Shown: piece by piece, positions 5,971 through 11,189 of the stretch
Numbering within the stretch: position 1 is the first letter of the stretch
Layout of the letters: each line of letters begins with the position of its first letter
NCBI GenBank assembly: GCA_018716005.1
Contig: DVKN01000043.1
Coordinates: 1 to 11,189 of the forward strand
DNA from: Candidatus Scatomorpha stercoravium
GTDB taxonomy: Bacteria; Bacillota; Clostridia; Oscillospirales; Oscillospiraceae
DNA: 11,189 nt
Direction of reading: 5' to 3'
Translations under genes and position numbers: made by a program
The notes under the pieces: model-generated
Told to the model about the DNA's origin: nothing
The model's database searches: none
The model's input: only the letters and a program-made list of their open reading frames with translations

Positions 5971-6918
5971 ATGCTTCAAGTTGAACATCTTACCAAGCGC
6001 TACGGCGCGGTGACGGCGGTGGACGACCTCAGCTTTGAGATAGAGCGCGAGGGCGTTTACGGCTTCCTGGGGCCCAACGGGGCGGGGAAGAGCACCACCA
6101 TGAACATCATGACCGGCTGCCTCTCCGCGACGGCGGGGACGGTCAGGATTTCGGGCTATGACATCTACGAGAGCCCGCGCGAGGCGAAGCGGCGCGTCGG
6201 CTATCTGCCCGAGCAGCCGCCGCTCTATCTCGGCGAGACGCCGGAGGAGTACCTGCGCTTCGTCGGCGAGGCCAAGGGCCTGCGCGGCGCGGAGCTCAGG
6301 CGGCAGATTGAGGCCGTCGTCGAGGAGACGGGCATAGGCGATATGCGCCGGCGGCACATCTCCGCGCTCAGCAAGGGCTACCGCCAGCGCGTGGGGATAG
6401 CCCAGGCGCTCCTCGGCGAGCCGGACACGGTGATCCTCGACGAGCCCACCGTCGGCCTCGACCCCTTGCAGATACTCGAAATACGCGCGCTTATCGCCTC
6501 CCTCGGCGAGAGCCGCACCGTGCTCATATCCTCGCACATCCTCTCGGAGGTGCAGGCCATGTGCAGCAAGATACTCATAATATCCCACGGGAGGCTCGTA
6601 GCCTTCGACGCGCCGGACGACCTCGAGGCCCGGCTCGCGAGCCCGGGGGAGATAAGCGTAACGGCCGAGACGGACGCCGCGGCCGCGCAGGCGCTCGTCG
6701 CGGGCATACCGGGCGTATCCGGCGTCGAGGTCGTATCCGACAGCCCCGGGCGCAGCCGCCTCACGGTGACCGCCGGGACGGGGGACGTCTACGAGCTCTC
6801 GAAGGAGATTTTCCTCGCCTTTGCCGGCAATAATACCGCGCTCTGCGAGCTGGGCGTCAGGAAGGCGAGCCTCGAGGACATCTTCCTCGAGCTTACGGAA
6901 GGAGGCGAGGCGCAATGA
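5971..6918 (+). CDS. ABC transporter ATP-binding protein (GldA/CcmA-like)
   Basis: This 315-residue cytosolic ATPase of an ABC-2 type exporter has all nucleotide-binding motifs: Walker A GPNGAGKST (34-42), Q-loop Gln82 in LPEQPPLY, signature LSKGYRQ (133-139), Walker B VILDEP with D157-E158, and H-loop His189 in LISSHILSE. After about residue 220 a C-terminal domain (GEISVTAETDAAAA onward, to LEDIFLELTEGG) follows, as is usual in GldA/NatA/drug-efflux-type ATPases. It should energise the permease encoded next, whose ATG overlaps its TGA (ATGA at 6915-6918). Start choice is fixed by the AGGAGG site and the promoter. ATPase identity is certain. The GldA-like label rests on similarity plus the GldF/GldG-like neighbours, and the cargo is unknown. 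Confidence 0.93.
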   Translation: MLQVEHLTKRYGAVTAVDDLSFEIEREGVYGFLGPNGAGKSTTMNIMTGCLSATAGTVRISGYDIYESPREAKRRVGYLPEQPPLYLGETPEEYLRFVGEAKGLRGAELRRQIEAVVEETGIGDMRRRHISALSKGYRQRVGIAQALLGEPDTVILDEPTVGLDPLQILEIRALIASLGESRTVLISSHILSEVQAMCSKILIISHGRLVAFDAPDDLEARLASPGEISVTAETDAAAAQALVAGIPGVSGVEVVSDSPGRSRLTVTAGTGDVYELSKEIFLAFAGNNTALCELGVRKASLEDIFLELTEGGEAQ

Positions 6919-7778
6919 CCGCCATATTCACCCACGAGCTCAGGAGCTATTTCCACACCCTGACCGCCTGGCTCTTCGCGGCGTTCCTGCTCTGCTTCAC
7001 CGGCATAGGCGCGATGATGTACAGCATCCAGGCCGCGGTGAGCAATTTTGAATACGTGCTGAGCTTCGGCTGCCTCATCTTCGTCGTGATAGTGCCCCTG
7101 CTCACCATGCGCGTCATAGCCGAGGAACGGCGGCAGAAGACCGACCAGCTTTTGTACTCCCTCCCCGTCTCCACGGTCGAGGTCGTGCTCGGCAAATACG
7201 CCGCGCTCATAGCGCTCTACCTCGCGCCGCTCGCGATTATCGCCGTCTACCCGCTCATTTTCGCGCAGTTCGGCGACGTATACCTGCCCACGAGCTACGG
7301 CTCGCTCTTCGCCTTCTTCCTGCTGGGCGCGGCGCTCCTCGCCGTCGGGATGTTCGTGTCCTCGCTCACGGAGAACCAGGGCCTCGCCGCGGGCGTCGGC
7401 ATCGCGCTCATACTCTTCAACTACTACTCCGTCAGCCTCTCGGAGTACGTCTCCACAAGCGCGCTGGGCAGCGTTGTCGCGCTCGTCGCCCTCGCCTGCC
7501 TCGTGGGGCTGCTGCTCAAGCTCCTGACGGGCAGCGGCTCGCTCGGCTATTGGGCCGGCCTCGCCCTCGCGACGCTCAGCGCCGCGCTCTACATCCTCGC
7601 GCCGGAGTCGATAGAGGGCCTCGTGCCCGAGATTATGTCGGCGCTCTCGCTCTTTGAGCGCTTCTACGTCTTCGTGAACGGCGTATTCGACCTCAAGGCC
7701 GTGGCGTTCTACCTGAGCGTCATAGGCTTCTTCCTCTTCCTCACCGTTCAGTCGCTGGAGAAAAGGAGGTACAACTGA
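6915..7778 (+). CDS. ABC-2 type permease (GldF-like)
   Basis: This 287-residue membrane protein has about six hydrophobic segments. It begins with a short cytosolic stretch (MTAIFTHELRSYFHTLTAW) ahead of the first helix, characteristic of ABC-2 permeases. The cytosolic loop MRVIAEERRQKTDQLLYSLPVS, including the EERRQKTDQLL-SLP pattern, is the coupling element widely conserved in GldF/NosY-type permeases. It overlaps the ATPase gene by four bases and ends at a TGATG overlap with the next gene, so the three products are translationally coupled. An AAAGGAGG-like site just before its end (7762-7769) serves the following gene. It should form the membrane channel with the ATPase. The cargo is not evident. 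Confidence 0.9.
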   Translation: MTAIFTHELRSYFHTLTAWLFAAFLLCFTGIGAMMYSIQAAVSNFEYVLSFGCLIFVVIVPLLTMRVIAEERRQKTDQLLYSLPVSTVEVVLGKYAALIALYLAPLAIIAVYPLIFAQFGDVYLPTSYGSLFAFFLLGAALLAVGMFVSSLTENQGLAAGVGIALILFNYYSVSLSEYVSTSALGSVVALVALACLVGLLLKLLTGSGSLGYWAGLALATLSAALYILAPESIEGLVPEIMSALSLFERFYVFVNGVFDLKAVAFYLSVIGFFLFLTVQSLEKRRYN

Positions 7779-9205
7779 TGAAAACGCCCAAAATGAACCC
7801 CTCCGGCGCGATGCGCGGCGGCGCGTACAGCGCGGTTATCACCGCCGTCGTGCTCGCGATACTCATCGCGGTAAACGTCTGCATGTCCGTCCTGCCGGCA
7901 AGCGCCACGGAGTACGACATATCCTCGAGCAAGCTCTACTCCGTCACGAGCAACACGAAGAGCGTCGTGAACGCGCTCACCGACGACGTCACGATATACT
8001 GGATAGTCCAGGCCGACCAGGAGGACGCCGTCATAGAGAAGCTGCTCGAGCGCTACGAGAGCCTCTCCGAGCACATCACGGTAGAAAAGCGCAACCCGGA
8101 CGTCTATCCAACCTTCGCCGAGGAATACATCGACGAGGACGCCGCGGTGTACAATAACTCCCTCGTCGTTGAGTGCGGCGAGCGCAGCCGCTACATCCCG
8201 TATACGGACATCTACATCACCGACGCGGGCATGTACTCCTGCAGCTACTCCACCAGCTTCGACGGCGAGGGCGCGATAACCTCCGCCATAGACTACGTGA
8301 CGAACCCCGCCCAGCCCGCGGTCTACCGCCTCACCGGCCACGGCGAGGAGGAGCTGCCCGCGACCTTCGCGGACAGCCTCGAGAAGGAGAACATCGCCGT
8401 CGGCGAGCTGAGCCTGCTCAACACCGACGAGATACCCTCCGCCGCCGCCGCGCTCATAGTCTACGCGCCGCAGAGCGACATCTCCGAGGACGAGGCGGAT
8501 ATCCTCTCCGGCTACGTCAAGAACGGCGGGAAGCTGCTCGTCATGGCGGGCCCCGTGCAGGACGCGGAGCTCACGAACCTCTATTCCATCCTCGCCCCCT
8601 ACGGCGTCACGCCGGCCGAGGGCGTCGTGATAGAGGGAGACAGGGCGCATTACGCCTTCTCCACCCCGGCGCTGCTCATGCCGGACATGGCCGAGAGCGG
8701 CGTGACCCAGGCGCTCATAGACGAGGGCTACTACATCATCCTGCCCATAGCCGCGGGCCTCGAGCTGGGGGACAATGCGAGCTCCGCCGCTGTTACGAGC
8801 CTGCTCACGACCTCGGACGCGGCCTACAGCAAGGCCGCGGGCTACGACATGACCACCTATGACAAGGAGGAGGGCGACACCGACGGCCCCTTCAGCCTCG
8901 GCGTGCAGATAGAGTACGAGGACGGCGGCGGCATAGTCTGGATAAGCTCCGGGACCTTCCTCGAGGATATGTACAACGCCTATTCCTCCGGCGCGAACGT
9001 GAACCTCGCCATGAACGCCCTCAGCTCGCTCATAGGCGAGAGCGAGACCATGTCCATACGCGCCAAATCCCTCAACTACAACTACCTCACGATAAGCGAC
9101 TCGGCCGCCGGCCTTCTGAAGTTCGTCATGATAGGCCTCATCCCGCTCGCCTTCCTCGCGGCGGGGATTACGGTGGTCGTGAGAAGAAGGAGGCTGCTGA
9201 AATGA
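7778..9205 (+). CDS. GldG-like ABC auxiliary membrane protein
   Basis: This 475-residue protein resembles the ABC-type auxiliary component of the GldG family. Helix 1 (around residues 19-42: VITAVVLAILIAVNVCMSVL) is followed by the hallmark start of the extracytoplasmic domain, EYDISSSKLYSVTSNTKSVVNAL, then a large soluble domain with VYRLTGHGEEELP and the DILSGYVKNGGKLLVMAGP segment (flavodoxin-like, glutamine-amidotransferase-like fold in this family). A C-terminal helix (around 450-468) ends in basic RRRRLLK, so both ends are cytosolic and the domain is outside. The gene overlaps the permease by one base and the DUF4340 gene by four. In gliding Bacteroidota GldG works with GldA and GldF; here it is probably a nonmotility ABC partner. 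An open antisense frame over the whole gene is a high-GC shadow. Confidence 0.85.
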   Translation: MKTPKMNPSGAMRGGAYSAVITAVVLAILIAVNVCMSVLPASATEYDISSSKLYSVTSNTKSVVNALTDDVTIYWIVQADQEDAVIEKLLERYESLSEHITVEKRNPDVYPTFAEEYIDEDAAVYNNSLVVECGERSRYIPYTDIYITDAGMYSCSYSTSFDGEGAITSAIDYVTNPAQPAVYRLTGHGEEELPATFADSLEKENIAVGELSLLNTDEIPSAAAALIVYAPQSDISEDEADILSGYVKNGGKLLVMAGPVQDAELTNLYSILAPYGVTPAEGVVIEGDRAHYAFSTPALLMPDMAESGVTQALIDEGYYIILPIAAGLELGDNASSAAVTSLLTTSDAAYSKAAGYDMTTYDKEEGDTDGPFSLGVQIEYEDGGGIVWISSGTFLEDMYNAYSSGANVNLAMNALSSLIGESETMSIRAKSLNYNYLTISDSAAGLLKFVMIGLIPLAFLAAGITVVVRRRRLLK

Positions 9206-10674
9206 AGCGTAAAACACGGCTCATAGCCCTGCTCTGCGTCCTCGTCATAGCCGTCGGCGTGACGGTGGCCGTCAGTCTCACGGAGCGGGAGAGGGAGGCC
9301 ATAGCCGAGAGCGGCGAGGTGGTTTTCGAGCTCCCGGCGGACGAGGCGTCGGCCCTCGCCTGGAGCTATACGGACGACGAGGCCGGGGAGCTCTCCCTCT
9401 CCTTCACGAAGGAGGACGGCGGCTGGACCTATGACGGCGACGCCGCCTTCCCCGTGGACGACGAGGCCATAGCGGAGCTGCTCGGATACTTCGAGGCCGT
9501 GCAGGCGGCCTTCGTCATAGACGACGTCACGGATTACGCCCAGTACGGGCTCGAGGACCCGGTCTGCACGATAGACATTTCAGCCGGGGACGGGGAGTAC
9601 GAGATTCTCGTCGGCAGCTACAGCGAGCTCGACTACCAGCGCTATATCTCCGTCGGGGACGGGAAGGTCTACCTCGTGAACGACGACCCCATGGACTACT
9701 ATAAGACGGAGCTCGACGAGCTCATGCTCGACGACGCGATACCCGCCTTCGCGGACGTGGAGCGCGTGGAGTTCTCCGGCGCGGAGAACTACGCCATAGA
9801 GCGCGACGGGGACGGCCCGAGCTACCGCGAGGACGACGTCTATTACACGGAGAACGGCGTGCTGGACACCTCGGCCGTCAACAGCTACGTGAGCTATATC
9901 GCCTCCCTCGCCCTCGGGGACTACTACACCTACGACGCCTCCGACGAGGACATCGCCGCGGCCGGCCTCGACGACCCGGAGCTCACCGTAACGATTGACT
10001 ACCCCGAATCCGCCGATGAGGGGGCGGAAATCCTCAGCTTCACGATAGCCTTCTCGCGCGGCGCGGAGGATAAGCTCACCGACTGGGACGAGGTCCTCGA
10101 GGCCATGGAGGCCGGGGAGGAATCCGGAGAAGCCGGGGAGCCCGCGGACGAGGACGCCGTCGCCTACCTGCGCGTGGGCGGGAGCGCGATAATCTACGAG
10201 ATAAGCTGCGACGACTTCAAGGCCCTCATGGCCTGCTCGTACAACGACCTCAGGCACACGGAGCTCTTCCCGGCCGAGACGGAGGACATAGCGAGCCTCA
10301 CGGTGACGCTCGACGGCGAGACCTACGAGCTCACGACCGCCCCGCCCGAGGACGCGGAGGGCGATGAGGACGGCGAGGACGGCGAGGACGGGGGCTGGTA
10401 CTTCGGCGGCGAAAAGATAGACATCGCCGAGGTCGAGGCCGCCATAGCGAGCCTCAGCGTGAGCCGCTTCGCGAAGGACACGAGCTCCGGCGCGACGGAG
10501 ATAAGCTTCACCGCCGTGCTGGATATGGAGGGAAGCCCCGCGGTGAGCGTCCGCCTATACCGCATAGACGGCGAGAGCTGCCTCGCGAGCGTAAACGGCG
10601 AGAGCATAGGCTACGTCCCGCGCAGCCAGGTTGTTGACCTTATAGAAGCCGTGAACGCTATCGTGCTCGGCTGA
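9202..10674 (+). CDS. DUF4340-type membrane-anchored acidic protein
   Basis: This 490-residue protein has a short basic N-terminus and one signal-anchor helix (residues about 7-26), then a long, strongly acidic extracytoplasmic part. The region after the helix has repeated DUF4340 features: ELPADEASALAWSYTDD, FTKEDGGWTYDGDAAFPVD, YGLEDPVCTIDIS, LVGSYSELDYQRYISVGDGKVYLV, then a second similar unit near 250 (AAGLDDPELTVTIDYP). Low-complexity acidic linkers occur at about residues 302-316 and 384-398, the latter from a 9-bp tandem DNA repeat. Proteins of this family are commonly encoded beside GldG-like genes, suggesting an accessory role for the ABC complex at the membrane surface; the molecular function is unknown. 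The start overlaps the previous stop (ATGA). Of its 28 Ile codons, 18 are ATA by hand count. Confidence 0.82.
   Translation: MKRKTRLIALLCVLVIAVGVTVAVSLTEREREAIAESGEVVFELPADEASALAWSYTDDEAGELSLSFTKEDGGWTYDGDAAFPVDDEAIAELLGYFEAVQAAFVIDDVTDYAQYGLEDPVCTIDISAGDGEYEILVGSYSELDYQRYISVGDGKVYLVNDDPMDYYKTELDELMLDDAIPAFADVERVEFSGAENYAIERDGDGPSYREDDVYYTENGVLDTSAVNSYVSYIASLALGDYYTYDASDEDIAAAGLDDPELTVTIDYPESADEGAEILSFTIAFSRGAEDKLTDWDEVLEAMEAGEESGEAGEPADEDAVAYLRVGGSAIIYEISCDDFKALMACSYNDLRHTELFPAETEDIASLTVTLDGETYELTTAPPEDAEGDEDGEDGEDGGWYFGGEKIDIAEVEAAIASLSVSRFAKDTSSGATEISFTAVLDMEGSPAVSVRLYRIDGESCLASVNGESIGYVPRSQVVDLIEAVNAIVLG
10366..10392 (+). repeat. 9-bp tandem repeat in the DUF4340 gene
   Basis: Three head-to-tail copies of GAGGACGGC (10366-10374, 10375-10383, 10384-10392; the last ends GGG) encode an EDG-EDG-EDG acidic stretch. 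The unit is a multiple of three, so copy-number change would alter linker length without a frameshift. Confidence 0.85.
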
Positions 10675-10677
10675 GGC

Positions 10678-10710
10678 AAAAAAGAGCCGGTTGGCAAACC
10701 AACCGGCTCT
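10678..10710 (-). terminator. Intrinsic terminator of the histidine kinase gene, convergent with the DUF4340 gene
   Basis: AGAGCCGGTTGG (10683-10694) and CCAACCGGCTCT (10699-10710) form a perfect 12-bp stem with a CAAA loop. Six A residues at 10678-10683 become a T-run on the minus strand, right after the stem, so the sequence is a canonical terminator for the minus-strand kinase gene, whose TAA is only two bases away. On the plus strand the stem is followed by CGTTATATCC, a weak T-tract, so it may also stop the ABC operon, but less efficiently. Confidence 0.88.
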
Positions 10711-10712
10711 CG

Positions 10713-11189
10713 TTATATCCTCGGCAGCTCGACCATGAAGCTGTTCCAGCCGTCCGCGCTCTCGCAGCGTATCCTGCCGCGGGCGCGCTTCGCTGTGCTC
10801 TCGGCAATCGCGAGGCCGAGGCCGAAGCCCGGGCTCTGCTTGTGGCGCTCGGCGCGGTAGAAGCGCTTGAAGATGCGCGAGGCCTCCTCGGGCTCTATCG
10901 GCTCGCCCTCGTCGGAGACTGTGAGGACGCAGCGCCGCGCCCCCGCGGCCCTGAGCGCGACGGATATCCGCCCGCAGGGGCGCGAGTATTTGACGGCGTT
11001 GTCGAGCAGTATCTCCGCGAGCCGCGCGAAGGCGGCGGCGACGAAATCCTTCTGCTCCCTCCAGGCCCGCTCCACGGGGCGCACGGCCCAGCGCGAGAGG
11101 ACTATGCTCAGCGCGAGGAAGGCGGCGAAGCCCAGCGCGCCTATGACGGCGCAGGTGCGCGTGAGCCCGGCGAGGGTGGCCCGCTCGCT
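10713..11189 (-). CDS. Sensor histidine kinase, 3' part, lacking the HisKA phosphoacceptor domain
   Basis: The frame is open to the window edge, giving the last 158 residues; a GTG at 11084 is internal, not the start. Visible parts are: the end of an extracellular region, a transmembrane helix (residues 13-31, CAVIGALGFAAFLALSIVL), the juxtamembrane segment VRPVERAWREQKDFVA (36-51), and then directly ARLAEILLDNAVKYS, the N-box of the HATPase_c domain (N64). It continues with the G1-like SDEGEPI, F-box FKRFYRAE and G2 GFGLGLAIAES, to the stop at 10713. In related kinases DFVA is followed by an H-box (SHELRTPL type) and a dimerisation helix pair of about 100 residues. That whole segment, with the phosphorylated His and the first strand/helix of the ATPase fold, is absent, with no frameshift. 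The gene is convergent with the ABC operon. It could be a recent internal deletion, a remnant, or an assembly artefact. Confidence 0.8.
   Translation of the reverse strand, partial: SERATLAGLTRTCAVIGALGFAAFLALSIVLSRWAVRPVERAWREQKDFVAAAFARLAEILLDNAVKYSRPCGRISVALRAAGARRCVLTVSDEGEPIEPEEASRIFKRFYRAERHKQSPGFGLGLAIAESTAKRARGRIRCESADGWNSFMVELPRI

Noticed and set aside
7748..9217. 489-codon minus-strand open frame across the GldG-like gene
   Set aside because: High-GC antisense shadow: no domain, no ribosome binding site noted, and complete overlap with a well-supported plus-strand gene in an overlapping operon.
11082..11084. GTG as the start codon of the minus-strand kinase gene
   Set aside because: The frame stays open to the window edge and encodes a transmembrane helix just upstream, so the gene begins outside the window.
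1..11189. CRISPR arrays, insertion sequences, tRNA/rRNA genes, prophage or defence genes
   Set aside because: No regularly spaced repeats, terminal inverted repeats with a transposase, cloverleaf-like segments or such protein families were seen on either strand.

Overview
The window is GC-rich, dense protein-coding DNA with strong AGGAGG-type ribosome binding sites, a TATAAT promoter and tight ATGA/TAATG gene overlaps. With an electron-transfer-flavoprotein (Etf) module of the type seen in anaerobes, this suggests a high-GC anaerobic Clostridia-like bacterium, for example a gut Oscillospiraceae-type lineage. That placement is inference; no rRNA or other taxonomic marker is present. Isoleucine is often encoded by ATA in spite of the high GC content.

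Region 1 (1-5897, + strand) looks like a catabolic/redox block. It holds the last codons of an unidentified gene, a DASS/SLC13-type anion transporter (61-1530) and a nitronate monooxygenase/FabK-like FMN protein (1604-2581). A hairpin terminator at 2611-2655 comes next. Beyond it is a three-gene unit: a GlcD/LctD-like FAD-linked 2-hydroxyacid dehydrogenase (2685-4049), EtfB (4049-4840) and EtfA (4843-5838), closed by a strong terminator (5867-5897). The last three genes match the layout of electron-confurcating lactate dehydrogenase/Etf complexes. Together with the transporter, they suggest uptake of a small carboxylate and flavin-based oxidation of a 2-hydroxyacid. The substrate cannot be read from the sequence.

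Region 2 (5910-10674, + strand) is a separate operon of four overlapping genes: an ABC ATPase (5971-6918), an ABC-2 type permease (6915-7778), a GldG-like membrane-anchored auxiliary protein (7778-9205) and a DUF4340 membrane-anchored acidic protein (9202-10674). The set resembles GldA-GldF-GldG systems plus DUF4340, whose role outside gliding Bacteroidota is unclear. Its promoter has a consensus -10, no clear -35, and two GTTTCAG copies spaced 11 bp apart, an arrangement typical of OmpR/PhoB-family activator sites.

Region 3 (10678-11189, - strand) is the convergent 3' part of a membrane sensor histidine kinase. Its juxtamembrane segment runs straight into the ATPase N-box, so the whole phosphoacceptor (HisKA) domain is missing, in frame. 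This is the most striking anomaly in the window. No tRNA, rRNA, CRISPR array, insertion sequence or attachment site was seen, and no intergenic gap exceeds about 130 bases.
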